From contig CAJMQJ010000001.1 of the NCBI GenBank assembly GCA_905215525.1, positions 608,516-672,515 on the forward strand: DNA of 64,000 bases, read 5' to 3'. The notes beneath the pieces were generated by a model. It was not told the DNA's origin. It was given only the letters and a program-made list of their open reading frames with translations, and searched no databases. The position numbers were made by a program, and so were the translations under genes. Numbering within the stretch: position 1 is the first letter of the stretch; each line of letters starts with the position of its first letter. Origin of the DNA: an uncultured bacterium (lineage in GTDB: Bacteria > Actinomycetota > Coriobacteriia > Coriobacteriales > Coriobacteriaceae). Below, piece by piece: positions 41,453 through 50,236 of this stretch.

Positions 41453-42982
41453 CTAGTCCAGCTTGGTGCCCGGTACCTGCGGCGCCTCTTTAATCAGCGC
41501 ATTAAGTTCGTTCAAAATGGAAACGGGCTGTCGGTCGACGGCGTCCAGATGAAGCGTCGCCACGCGAAGGGGCGGCTGATATTCAAATGGGCCAAGGAGC
41601 ACGGGCGATCCCAAGAACCGTTCGATTTCGTCTGCAACCGCGTCGGTCTCTTCGGGATCAAAGTCGTCGAAGAGCGCCACGAACATCGGTCCGGTCGAAC
41701 GGAACAGACGACCCTTGCCGCGCGAGCAATCCATGAGGCAGGCGGCGCTTTCTGCCAAAACGCGGTCGCCTGCATCAAAGCCAAAGCGGGCATTGACCTG
41801 TGCGATTTCGTCGATTTTACTGGCGATCAAGCCCGCGTTTCGTGCCACGCGACGCATCTCGCCAATGGCGTTGACCAGGGCGTGGATATCGCCCAGACCG
41901 GTCACGGAATCGGTCGTATCTGCCAAGCTTCGGTTGGTGACAATGCCCACATACATGTTGGGCTCGGTATCGGTGCCGTCCAGGCGGTAACCCGTGCAGT
42001 CGCAAAGCGCGTATTTTCCGGCGGTATTCATGACGCGATACTGCATGCAGTGGAAGTGCCACGTGCCGTTTACCACCATATCGAGCTCGGCACGTACGTT
42101 GTCGCGGTCCTCGGGGTGAACACGGGCAAGCCATATATCGAGCGAGTTGTAGGGATGCTGGGAAGGTAGGTCAAAATCGCGCACGGCATTAACCGACCAT
42201 TGCGATTCGCCGGTGTCGAGGTTAATGATGAACGGATAGCGTGTCTCGGAGCTCATGGAGATCGCTTGGAACACCCGGTCGTTGCAGAGAGGCTGATCTG
42301 CGACCGGGTGTTGCGGCACGTCACTGTCTTTCGGTTGCTGCACACGATGCATAAGCTTATAGCGATACATCTTGCGATCGGCATCCATCGTCATCTGGCG
42401 ACGCGTGTCGCCGGCAAGTGGATCGACGCGCGAGCAGCCAAAGCTAAAGCTGCCGATCATGGGCGCCTTGCCGTCCGATGTTGCCTCGATAAGATTGGCG
42501 CGCGTCCGCTCCAGGCGCTGCTCGAGCTCGGCTTCGTCTGTCGTGGGGGATGTAAGTACAAACTCGTCTCCACCGATACGGAACAGCAGGTCATCGGGCT
42601 CCATTGTCTCGGTGAGTGCACGGCAGATGCTCAGGATGTAGCGATTGCCCTCGGTGTGGCCAAACTTATCGTTGCAATGCTTGAGGTGGTCGATATCGAT
42701 ATGGGCGCAGGTGAAGGGGGTGCCTTTGCGCCAGAGCTGATCGACATGGCGGTCGAGTCCGCCACGGTTGCCAAGATTGGTGAGCGAGTCGATATAGGCG
42801 CCGCGCTCAAGCAGCTCGCGTTCTTGCTGCAGGATGGCAAATGTCTTCTGTAGCTGATCGCCGATGGCGCACAGCTCCGGGGGCAGCGCGGTAACATCGA
42901 GCTCGGCGGTCGAGACCCCGCTCGCAAGTCGCTGAAGATAGGAGATAATCGATTGCTCGCCCAAGCGATACGACTCGTTCAT
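41453..42982 (-). CDS. GGDEF diguanylate cyclase with PAS and degenerate second GGDEF
   Basis: About 509 residues. The N-terminal helical segment leads into an active GGDEF domain (about 62-225) with DSLTNLGNRGGLDRHVDQLW and FRIGGDEFVLTS. A PAS-like domain (about 250-345) follows. A second GGDEF-fold domain (about 360-500) begins DSVTGLGDIHALVN but has STGPMFVALF at the place of GGDEF, so it is not catalytic. No membrane segment. AAGGAGG lies 9 bases before the ATG. The neighbouring gene at 43109-45880 has the same order plus an EAL domain; the two are likely products of duplication. Confidence 0.9.
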   Translation of the reverse strand: MNESYRLGEQSIISYLQRLASGVSTAELDVTALPPELCAIGDQLQKTFAILQQERELLERGAYIDSLTNLGNRGGLDRHVDQLWRKGTPFTCAHIDIDHLKHCNDKFGHTEGNRYILSICRALTETMEPDDLLFRIGGDEFVLTSPTTDEAELEQRLERTRANLIEATSDGKAPMIGSFSFGCSRVDPLAGDTRRQMTMDADRKMYRYKLMHRVQQPKDSDVPQHPVADQPLCNDRVFQAISMSSETRYPFIINLDTGESQWSVNAVRDFDLPSQHPYNSLDIWLARVHPEDRDNVRAELDMVVNGTWHFHCMQYRVMNTAGKYALCDCTGYRLDGTDTEPNMYVGIVTNRSLADTTDSVTGLGDIHALVNAIGEMRRVARNAGLIASKIDEIAQVNARFGFDAGDRVLAESAACLMDCSRGKGRLFRSTGPMFVALFDDFDPEETDAVADEIERFLGSPVLLGPFEYQPPLRVATLHLDAVDRQPVSILNELNALIKEAPQVPGTKLD

Positions 42983-43108
42983 GATGGATAACCTCCTTGG
43001 GCACAACAGTGGTTTGTATCATATCCCCAATTTGGTTTGGATTGGGGATATAAGTTAGCCAATGGGGACAAAACACCCCTTCGGCGGTGGCGTTTGCGCA
43101 CGAGCGTA

Positions 43109-45880
43109 TTAGTTGTCGCCACCATCGAGCAATGCCTCAAAATCCTCCGCCTGCATGGGACGGTAGTAGAGGAAGCCCTGAGCGTAGCGGGCGCCCATTT
43201 GGCGCAGCATGTTTGCCTGCTCATTTGTCTCGATGCCTTCGACCACAACGGGCAGATGGAGCGACTGCGCCATCTCGAGCATCGATGAAATGATTTGCAC
43301 ACTGCGGCCTTGATCGCCGTCGACGGGCACAAACGTGCGGTCGAGCTTGATGACGTCAACGTTGACGTTCTTGAGCATCGCGAGCGTGGACTGGCCGGTG
43401 CCAAAATCGTCCATGTAGGTCGAGAAGCCGCGGTTGTGCAGGTCGGCTGTCAGCTTATCCACAGCTTCGGACTCTCCCGTATAAGCCGTCTCGGTGATCT
43501 CGATGCGCATGAGCTCGGGCGGTAGGTTGTATTGCGCGGCGAGCGCTCCCATATGCTCGGCAACGTCGCAGGCAAGGATATCTACGCGCGACACGTTGAG
43601 CGAGATCGGAACCACGCGAAGCCCTCGATCGATGCGCCCGCGCAGCCACGAGGCAACGCCCTGCCAAACGTATTTGTCGAGCGTCACCACAAAACCACTT
43701 TCCTCGAGAGCGGGGATAAAGGTGACGGGTGAAATGAGGGAGCCATCCTTGTCAATCCAGCGCGTGAGCGCCTCGGCGCCAATAATCTCGCCGGTTTCCA
43801 TGTCGACCTGGGGCTGCAAGTAGTAGGTGATGCGGCCGTTTGAGAGCGCGTACTGGAATTCGGTCAGCGTGCGGTGGAACGAGATTTCGCGCTCATACTC
43901 CTCGGGGCGGAAAATGGCAATGCGCTCCTTAAAGTCGTTTTTTGCGCGCCGATTGGTAAACATGGCCTTGGCCTGTGCATCGATGGTGATTTCCTCGTTG
44001 GAGTCGATAGGGCAAACGCCCATGGACGGCCAGAAACCCACGCCGTCATCGTGCTTGGCCACGGCTTCGCGAACGCTGTTATAGATTTGATGGACGGTGT
44101 CGTGCTCAAAGGGGATGAGTATGCAAAAGTCGTCTTGGCCCCAGTATCCTGCGACACCCATGTCGGCATTCTCGATGTCTTTGAGGACTGTACCTACGTC
44201 GGCGAGCACGCGGTCGCCCTCGGCCTGTCCGTGCCATTCGTTGAACAGTCGCATGTGTCCCATGTCGACGGTGGCGATACACCAAGCGCCGTCGCGCCTT
44301 GTCTGGAGAAATGCGTTGGCGCGCCGCATAAACTCGCTGGGTCGACAGAGGCCCGTGAGCATATCGATGCGTTCGGCGATGGCGCTTTTGCGCTCTATCT
44401 CGGGTATGGGGAGGCTGTCGTTGGGAACAAGTCCGCCGGCCGTGCGAAGGCGACGGTCGAGTTCGCCTAAAACGGCGGTCGCTTGGTTGGCTAGGCGCTC
44501 GTAGAAGGCCGGGACGACAAGACAGACGGGAGTAATGGTATCTCCCGCGATTCGAACGGGAGCGAAAACGGCCTCTTTTAGATGACGGACCAGTTGCTCG
44601 AATGCCTCGTGGTCCAAATCGTTGCTGAGCACGACAAACTGGACGCTTCGTGAGCGGTAGACGCGACTCCTGCCACGGGTGATCGACAACATGCGGCCTG
44701 CGTATTCGGCGAGCATGTTGTCGACAGCATCGGCTCCGTAAAGCTCGTTGAGCTTTGTCGTGCCGCGAACGCGCACCGCTATAAGTCCCGTCTCGCAACA
44801 GTCGCGACGGCAGGCATCGATAGCGTTGAGCAACATACGCTGCGTTCCAAGGCCCGTGGCGGTGTCGACGGTCTCGGCAAGCGAGTGGTTGACGAGCTCG
44901 CCAACATAGAGCGAGGGGACATTTCCGTCGCCGTCGATACGAAACCCGCGAGCACGGCAGAGAACGTAGTCGCCGGCGGCGTTGCGCACGCGGTATTGCA
45001 TGACGCGACGGTGCTTGGAGCCGTTATAGATCTGGTCGATATCGTCGCTATAGGCCTCGAGGTCATTGGGATGGACGCGCGTTTTCCAGTAATCGTGGCA
45101 GTTGTCTATATGCTCCGAAGGAAGACCAAGGTCGCGCAGGGCGCCTTGTGACCAAAGGGTGCGATGTTTGTCCAGGTTCTCGATAAAGAAATAGCGGCCT
45201 TCGTTGAGCATCGAAAGGGCGTCGAAAATGCGATCGCTAACTTCGAAATCGTCGGCGTGGACTTGCGTGATATTGCGTCGATCAAGGTGCACGGCATGGC
45301 GCAGCTTGTAGTCGTACATGCGATGGTCGGCATCGAGCGCCATGCGATTGGAGGCTTCGCCCAGGGCGGGGTCGGCGTGTGCCACTCCGTAGCTAAACGA
45401 GTGAGGCATCTCGGAATCGTTATTTTTGAGCAGGACCTCTCGACAGTGCTCCAGACGTTCGGCAAGGTCATCCTCGGTCGCGATTGTGGACAGGATGGCA
45501 AACTCGTCGCCTCCCAGGCGAAATGCCGCCTCGTCCACCTTCATATACAGCTTGAGATAGAGGCTCACCTGCAAGATATAGCGGTTGCCCTCGTCGTGTC
45601 CAAAGATGTCGTTGCAGTGCTTAAGGTTATCGATGTCGATAAACGCCATGGTTACGGGCAACTCCTGCTCCCAGATTTCCTCTAGGGAACGGGTAAAGCC
45701 GCCGCGGTTGCCAAGACCGGTAAGCTCGTCGGTAAAGGCGGTCCTGATCAGATCGTCCTGACGCTCGAGAAGGTCGCGGATGGTCTTTTCGAGCGTCTCG
45801 GTGTAATTGCTGGCGATATCCATGCTGTAAGCGGCTTCCTGGGGTCGGGATGTATTGCGTCGGGCGAGCTCGTTGTACAC
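43109..45880 (-). CDS. GGDEF-PAS-GGDEF-GGDEF-EAL cyclic-di-GMP enzyme
   Basis: Up to 923 residues; GTG 45880 has no clear ribosome site and ATG 45823 is an alternative. GGDEF 1 (about 40-200) is intact (FRLGGDEFAIL). A PAS-like domain (about 230-330) follows. GGDEF 2 (about 345-490) is degenerate (YRSRSVQFVVL), GGDEF 3 (about 500-650) reads YWGQDDFCILI. The EAL domain (about 665-915) keeps GAEALTRW, ISLNVSRVDIL, MRIEITETAYTG, YMDDFGTGQSTL and VVVEGIE. Both synthesis and hydrolysis of c-di-GMP are possible. A -10 AGTATA (45981-45986, minus strand) lies upstream. Confidence 0.9.
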   Translation of the reverse strand: MYNELARRNTSRPQEAAYSMDIASNYTETLEKTIRDLLERQDDLIRTAFTDELTGLGNRGGFTRSLEEIWEQELPVTMAFIDIDNLKHCNDIFGHDEGNRYILQVSLYLKLYMKVDEAAFRLGGDEFAILSTIATEDDLAERLEHCREVLLKNNDSEMPHSFSYGVAHADPALGEASNRMALDADHRMYDYKLRHAVHLDRRNITQVHADDFEVSDRIFDALSMLNEGRYFFIENLDKHRTLWSQGALRDLGLPSEHIDNCHDYWKTRVHPNDLEAYSDDIDQIYNGSKHRRVMQYRVRNAAGDYVLCRARGFRIDGDGNVPSLYVGELVNHSLAETVDTATGLGTQRMLLNAIDACRRDCCETGLIAVRVRGTTKLNELYGADAVDNMLAEYAGRMLSITRGRSRVYRSRSVQFVVLSNDLDHEAFEQLVRHLKEAVFAPVRIAGDTITPVCLVVPAFYERLANQATAVLGELDRRLRTAGGLVPNDSLPIPEIERKSAIAERIDMLTGLCRPSEFMRRANAFLQTRRDGAWCIATVDMGHMRLFNEWHGQAEGDRVLADVGTVLKDIENADMGVAGYWGQDDFCILIPFEHDTVHQIYNSVREAVAKHDDGVGFWPSMGVCPIDSNEEITIDAQAKAMFTNRRAKNDFKERIAIFRPEEYEREISFHRTLTEFQYALSNGRITYYLQPQVDMETGEIIGAEALTRWIDKDGSLISPVTFIPALEESGFVVTLDKYVWQGVASWLRGRIDRGLRVVPISLNVSRVDILACDVAEHMGALAAQYNLPPELMRIEITETAYTGESEAVDKLTADLHNRGFSTYMDDFGTGQSTLAMLKNVNVDVIKLDRTFVPVDGDQGRSVQIISSMLEMAQSLHLPVVVEGIETNEQANMLRQMGARYAQGFLYYRPMQAEDFEALLDGGDN

Positions 45881-46147
45881 ACGCGTTGCTGCTCAACGCT
45901 TTGCGTGTATCCAGGCCCCCGCCTTGCTGCGTCGCTGGTTTAATATGTCGGTCCGCGTTCGCTGCTGATAACTATTGAGTAGTATAAACAACAATAGAGG
46001 ATTGTATATGGGTGCCCCTGCCGCGGGCGGCTATTATTCGCCAATCGGTAGCGTGACGATGCGATGCTCGATATAAATGCGACTGAGTCGATATATGTTG
46101 GCGGGTATACTTGTTCCGCTTTAAAACACGGGAACGGAGATGGTCGC
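45881..46147. other. Divergent promoter region
   Basis: 267 bases between the GGDEF-EAL gene and the patatin gene. TATACT boxes are seen on the minus strand (45986-45981) and plus strand (46107-46112). CTCGATATA and GTCGATATA occur as a direct repeat near 46070-46095. No other gene was found. Confidence 0.4.
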
Positions 46148-47017
46148 ATGGCACAGCCAGACACGACGCGCACGGTGGGGCTTGCGCTCGAGGGAGGCGG
46201 CTACCGCGGTATGTATACGGCGGGCGTGCTCGACGTATGGATGGAGCACGGCTTAACCTGCGACCATATGGTGGGTGTCTCGGCGGGCGCGGCGTTTGGC
46301 TACAACTTTAAATCGCGCCAGATTGGCCGCGCCATTCGCTACAACAAGGCCTATTGCGCCGACAAGCGCTATGCGAGCGTGACGAGTTGGTTGCGAACCG
46401 GCGATATGTTCAATGCCGAGTTTGCCTATCATGAGGTACCCATCGAGCGCGATCCCATCGATCTGGAGGCATATCGCGCCTGCCCCATGCGGTTTACGTG
46501 CGTATGTACCGATCTTAAGACGGGGCAGGCCGTCTACCATGACCTGCCCTATGGCGACGAGCGCGATATCGAGTGGATCCGTGCGTCGTCGGCGATTCCC
46601 GTGGCGACGCGTCCTGTTGCCATCGAGGGTCGTAAGTACTTGGATGGCGGTGTTGCCGATTCCATTCCCAGCGCTTGGCTGTTTGCGCAGGGTTATGACC
46701 GCAACGTGGTGGTGCTGACGCAGCCGGCGGGCTTTGTAAAGCAGCCCAATAGCGTGATGCCTATGCTGCGTTGCGTGTATCGTCACTATCCGGAGTTTGT
46801 TGCGGCGCTTGAGCATCGGCACGAGGCCTACAATGCCACGCTCGATGACCTGGCGCGTCGCGAAGCCGCTGGCGAGATCTTTGTGGTGCGGCCGAGCGAA
46901 TCGGTGAAGGTGCCGTCGCTGTGCCGCGAGCCCGATGAACTCGAGCGCATCTACCAGATCGGCCGCCGCGATGCGGAGGCGACGTTGCCCGCGCTGGAAG
47001 CGTATCTGGCGGAATAA
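46148..47017 (+). CDS. Patatin-like phospholipase
   Basis: 289 residues. LALEGGGYRGMYTAGVLD (about 13-30) is the oxyanion loop, VGVSAGAAFGYNFKSRQ (about 45-61) holds the GxSxG serine, and YLDGGVADSIP (about 165-175) the catalytic aspartate in DGG. This is the bacterial RssA/YjjU-like patatin group, serine acyl hydrolases acting on membrane lipids. GGAG precedes the ATG by 8 bases; the longer in-frame ATG at 46064 lies upstream of the -10 box. A terminator follows. Confidence 0.9.
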   Translation: MAQPDTTRTVGLALEGGGYRGMYTAGVLDVWMEHGLTCDHMVGVSAGAAFGYNFKSRQIGRAIRYNKAYCADKRYASVTSWLRTGDMFNAEFAYHEVPIERDPIDLEAYRACPMRFTCVCTDLKTGQAVYHDLPYGDERDIEWIRASSAIPVATRPVAIEGRKYLDGGVADSIPSAWLFAQGYDRNVVVLTQPAGFVKQPNSVMPMLRCVYRHYPEFVAALEHRHEAYNATLDDLARREAAGEIFVVRPSESVKVPSLCREPDELERIYQIGRRDAEATLPALEAYLAE

Positions 47018-47028
47018 GGTTCGCATAC

Positions 47029-47074
47029 GGAAAGCGCATCCCGGAATGGAGGTCCAAACTGGGATGCGCTTTCC
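47029..47074. terminator. Hairpin between convergent patatin and thiE genes
   Basis: GGAAAGCGCATCCC (47029-47042) pairs exactly with GGGATGCGCTTTCC (47061-47074). Confidence 0.75.
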
Positions 47075-47118
47075 GCTATTGAAGACATAAGGCTGCGGAG
47101 CAACTGCTTGGCATGGGC

Positions 47119-47814
47119 CTATGCCTGCTGCCAGGTATCGACGAGCTCCTTGGCTGCGGCGTGGGGGTCGTCAGCGCTGCAGACGGCGCTCACGACAAAG
47201 AAGCCGTCGACGCCGGTGGCCTTGAGCTGCGGCAGGTCGGCTTTCTTGACGCCGCCGCCCACCACGATGGGCACGGGGCTTGCCGCGTGGAGTGCGGCAA
47301 GGTCCTCAAAGCTCTTGGTGATGATAGAGCCGTCGGCCGTGCGTCCGCAGTCGCGCTTGGTCTCGGTCTCGTGGAGCGGGCCGATGCCAAGGTAGTCGAC
47401 CAGACTCATGTCGGCGGTCTTGACGTACTCGAGCATTTCCTCGCAGCGGGCCGAAAGGCCCACGATGGCATCGGGGCCCAGCAGCTTGCGACAGACCTCG
47501 ACGGGAATATCGCTCTGACCCACGTGCACGCCGTCGACAGCAATACCCTGCTCGCGCGCGGCAAGCACACAGTCCAGACGGTCGTCGATGAGCAAGGCGA
47601 CCTGACCGGTCTTGCCGGCCCGTGCGATTGCCTGCGCGGCGTCGCCGGTCAGCGCGATGATCTCGCGGGCACTTGCCACCTTGGAGCGCACCTGGATGCA
47701 GGTAAAGCCGGCGTCGAGTGCCTGGGCCACCACATCGCCCACGGGGCGCCCGAGGGTGTTTTCGGGGCCGAGTACCAGATAGGCCGAGATATCAAGGTTG
47801 TCGCGGATGCTCAT
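47119..47814 (-). CDS. thiE: Thiamine-phosphate synthase
   Basis: 231 residues. The TIM barrel has CIQVRSKVASAREII, ALLIDDRLDCVLAAREQGIA with the diphosphate-binding loop, VDGVHVGQSDIPVEV, LGIGPLHETETKRDCG and IVVGGGVKKADLPQL. It joins HMP-diphosphate and thiazole phosphate to thiamine phosphate. The start overlaps the stop of the preceding gene (ATGA). It is the last gene of a thiM-MTH1187-thiE operon controlled by a TPP riboswitch. Confidence 0.95.
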   Translation of the reverse strand: MSIRDNLDISAYLVLGPENTLGRPVGDVVAQALDAGFTCIQVRSKVASAREIIALTGDAAQAIARAGKTGQVALLIDDRLDCVLAAREQGIAVDGVHVGQSDIPVEVCRKLLGPDAIVGLSARCEEMLEYVKTADMSLVDYLGIGPLHETETKRDCGRTADGSIITKSFEDLAALHAASPVPIVVGGGVKKADLPQLKATGVDGFFVVSAVCSADDPHAAAKELVDTWQQA

Positions 47815-48152
47815 CGTGCTTCCTCCTGCTTTTTGATCTGTGCTTCCATGCGCTCGAGTTTGCCGGTCATGGTGTCGGTAAATCCGGGTCGAATATCGGC
47901 TTTGAGCACGACTTCGGTGCGGATGCCCTTGCTCGCCAACACAAAGGTCGCGTCGCGCACGACCTGCATGACCTCGTCCCAGTCGCCCTCGATCTCGGTG
48001 AACATCGAGGTGGTGCGGTTGGGAAGGCCGCTCTCGCGAATGACACGCACGACCTCGGCGACCTCGGCGGACAGCTCATCGCCGGTACCGCATGGGGCGA
48101 TGGCCACGGCGACGAGTGTGTTCATGCCGGCATCGGTTGCGGGCTCGGACAT
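47811..48152 (-). CDS. MTH1187-family thiamine-binding protein
   Basis: 113 residues. MNTLVAVAIAPCGTGDELSA starts the ferredoxin-like fold seen in DUF77/MTH1187 proteins; FTEIEGDWDEVMQVVRDA and SKGIRTEVVLKADIRPGF complete it. Such proteins bind thiamine or HMP and are commonly found in thiamine operons. The listed ATG has GAGGAGG upstream; a second ATG nine codons later is possible. It lies 3 bases after thiM. Confidence 0.85.
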   Translation of the reverse strand: MSEPATDAGMNTLVAVAIAPCGTGDELSAEVAEVVRVIRESGLPNRTTSMFTEIEGDWDEVMQVVRDATFVLASKGIRTEVVLKADIRPGFTDTMTGKLERMEAQIKKQEEAR

Positions 48153-48155
48153 GGC

Positions 48156-48995
48156 TTATGCCTCCTCGAGCTCGAGTCGGTTATCGGCAATGTCCTGGGC
48201 GGTCGCGCGGTAGAGCTCGTCGATAAAGACGACCTTAAAGCTTGCCGGGGCATCGGCGACGGCGGCGGCACGCGTGCCGGCAACGTTGTAGACGGCGGTG
48301 CCGCAGACGGCTGCCGTAAACGGGTCGGCGGCGCAGGCGTACACGGCCAGCACGCCGCCCTGCGAGCAGCCGCAGCCGGTGATCTTGGACATGAGCGGGC
48401 TGCCGCCGTGGGACTTGGCCACGGTCGTGCCGTCGGTAATCAGGTCGACTTCGCCCGAGACCACTACGGCGCCGCCGGTGTAGCGGGCGAGCGCCACGGC
48501 GGCATCGCGGGCGGCGTCGACCGTGTCGGTGGTGTCGACGCCGCGCACGCGGCTCAGATCAGCCGCCTCGCCCTCAAGACCCCACAGGCCGCCGAGTGCA
48601 ATGATCTCGGAGGCATTGCCGCGCACGATGGCGGGCTTGTACTGCTTGAGCTCGTTTACCAGCTGGGTGCGCAGGCTACCGATGCCCAGACCAACCGGAT
48701 CGAGCACCCAGGGCTTGCCGGCGTCGTGTGCCGCCTTGGCCGCGCGGGGAATCGTCTGCTCGTAGATGGGAAAGAGCGCGCCCATATTGAGATAGATGGC
48801 GCCGCCGCCGGCAACGAGTGCCTCGCCCTCGTCGGGCAGATAGACCATGGCGGCCGATCCGCCCACGGCGAGCTGTGCGTTGGCGACAAAGTCGATCGTC
48901 ACCGTGTTGGTGATGGAGCCCGCCATCGGATTGGTGGCGCGAATCTCCTCTACGGCCTTGACCATATGTTGCTTAAGCTGTTCCGAATCAATCAC
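48156..48995 (-). CDS. thiM: Hydroxyethylthiazole kinase
   Basis: 279 residues from GTG 48995, which follows AAGGAGG by 8 bases. The ribokinase-like fold shows ITNTVTIDFVANAQLAVGGS near residue 30, PWVLDPVGLGIG (about 110-122), IVRGNASEIIALGG, and the catalytic region SKITGCGCSQGG (about 195-206). It phosphorylates 4-methyl-5-hydroxyethyl-thiazole in salvage. First gene after the TPP riboswitch. The separate ThiD is not nearby, so the pathway relies on genes elsewhere. Confidence 0.93.
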   Translation of the reverse strand: MIDSEQLKQHMVKAVEEIRATNPMAGSITNTVTIDFVANAQLAVGGSAAMVYLPDEGEALVAGGGAIYLNMGALFPIYEQTIPRAAKAAHDAGKPWVLDPVGLGIGSLRTQLVNELKQYKPAIVRGNASEIIALGGLWGLEGEAADLSRVRGVDTTDTVDAARDAAVALARYTGGAVVVSGEVDLITDGTTVAKSHGGSPLMSKITGCGCSQGGVLAVYACAADPFTAAVCGTAVYNVAGTRAAAVADAPASFKVVFIDELYRATAQDIADNRLELEEA

Positions 48996-49016
48996 TGCAC
49001 ATGCCTCCTTGGCATA

Positions 49017-49050
49017 GAAAAGGGGCGCTGTGCATAGACAGCGCCCCTGT
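49017..49050 (-). terminator. Intrinsic terminator acting as riboswitch expression platform
   Basis: GGGGCGCTGT (49022-49031) and ACAGCGCCCC (49038-49047) form a perfect stem which on the minus strand is followed by TTTTCT, between the TPP aptamer and the thiM start. Confidence 0.85.
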
Positions 49051-49062
49051 AAAGGCGGCATG

Positions 49063-49148
49063 CTCCCTACGCCAGCATTAACTGACAGGTTCAAAGGATT
49101 GGGCCCTATGCCCTCTCAGCCTTGTGGTTTGCGCCGCCGGCACTCCCG
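49063..49148 (-). promoter_or_regulatory. TPP riboswitch (THI box)
   Basis: On the minus strand the aptamer carries the conserved CTGAGA, then CCTTTGAACCTG, and ends with TGCTGGCGTAGGGAG, in the order of the thi box, and the 5' part begins GGGAGTGCCGG. It lies upstream of thiM with a terminator in between, so thiamine diphosphate binding would cause premature termination. Confidence 0.95.
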
Positions 49149-49178
49149 CATCGAATCTGTTGTTCCCTATACTAGCGC

Positions 49179-49280
49179 ACCTGCCAATATGGGACAGGTT
49201 TATTTTGGCAGGTGGCAACAGGGGCGCTGCATTTTCCCAGATAAAACCTGCCAAAATGAACCTGTCCCTTATTGGCAGGT
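49179..49280. repeat. 102-base palindromic repeat, family C
   Basis: The 35-base arms at 49179-49213 and 49246-49280 begin and end ACCTGCCAATA and differ at two positions; the left arm contains GGGACAGGTTTATTTTGGCA. The 32-base centre holds CAGGGGCGCTGCATTTTCCC. It separates the divergent thi and HAD units. A solo copy of one arm lies at 27754. Confidence 0.9.
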
Positions 49281-49283
49281 CGT

Positions 49284-49289
49284 TACAAT
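49284..49289 (+). promoter_or_regulatory. -10 box TACAAT upstream of the HAD gene
   Basis: TACAAT lies 28 bases before the start at 49318, immediately outside the family C palindrome. Confidence 0.4.
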
Positions 49290-49317
49290 GGTTACGGTGA
49301 AAATGACGGGGGACTCT

Positions 49318-50226
49318 ATGATCAAACTTGTGCTGACCGATATGGACGATACGCTGATTCCGGCTGGGCATGACGGAGCCAGCGACTACGCCATTGAGGG
49401 CATTCATGCCATGCAGGCGGCGGGTCTGCACTTTGGCCCGGTTTCGGGTCGTCAGCCGTCCGCGATGGGTTGGATGTTCAAAAATTGTTCCGAGTGTTTT
49501 TCGACCGGTGCGTTCTGTAACGGCCAGGTGATGTTTGTCGACGGCGAAGTAGTCGCTTCGCGTGCGACCGACAACGATGCTCTGATGCGTCTGGCCGATT
49601 ACCTCGAGCAAGAGACCGACGATACATTTCTAAAAGTCTACAGCCTGGGCGATGACTTTTGGGGCAACGATGCCTATTGCGTGACGAGCAATCCTGAGCG
49701 CGTTCGTCGCGCCATGGAGTCGGGCGGCAACGCGTGGCTCAAAGGCGAAGAGGCCCCGTGCCGTCCCGTCGTCGATGACGCGCCGGTGTTTAAGGCGAAT
49801 ATCTGGAGTGCCCGTTCGCGTGAGGAGCTCGCGGAGCTACGCGAGCGCGTTGCCGCTGAGGTGCCGGAACTCTCGCTTGTGTTTCCCAACAACCGAGTGC
49901 GTCTGTTCGACATCCTTCCGGCTGGTTGGGACAAGGGCTGCGCTGCGCTGGAGCTGGCGCGTGCTTTGGGCTTGACGCCCGACGAGGTGGCCGTATTCGG
50001 TGATTCTGATAATGATTTGCCCATGATCGATGCCGTTCCCAACTCCGTTGCAGTCGCCAATGCCAACGAGGCCGTCACGGCGGCAGCGCGCTGGCATGTC
50101 GGCACTGCGGCAGACGATGCGGTCGCCGGGGCTCTACATCAGATCGCCGCCTGCGCCGCGACGGGGGAGATGCCGTCGTTTATGCGCCTGCCGGGTACTG
50201 CCGACGCGAATCTCACGAACAGCTAA
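49318..50226 (+). CDS. HAD superfamily hydrolase, Cof type
   Basis: 302 residues. Motif I VLTDMDDTLIPAG (about 4-16), a cap domain in the middle, and motif III/IV VAVFGDSDNDLPMIDAV (about 227-243) define a Cof-like phosphatase. Substrates are usually sugar phosphates or FMN/PLP-type phosphates; unassigned here. A LysR gene starts 10 bases downstream on the same strand, so they are likely co-transcribed. Confidence 0.88.
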   Translation: MIKLVLTDMDDTLIPAGHDGASDYAIEGIHAMQAAGLHFGPVSGRQPSAMGWMFKNCSECFSTGAFCNGQVMFVDGEVVASRATDNDALMRLADYLEQETDDTFLKVYSLGDDFWGNDAYCVTSNPERVRRAMESGGNAWLKGEEAPCRPVVDDAPVFKANIWSARSREELAELRERVAAEVPELSLVFPNNRVRLFDILPAGWDKGCAALELARALGLTPDEVAVFGDSDNDLPMIDAVPNSVAVANANEAVTAAARWHVGTAADDAVAGALHQIAACAATGEMPSFMRLPGTADANLTNS

Positions 50227-50236
50227 GGAGACAGCC

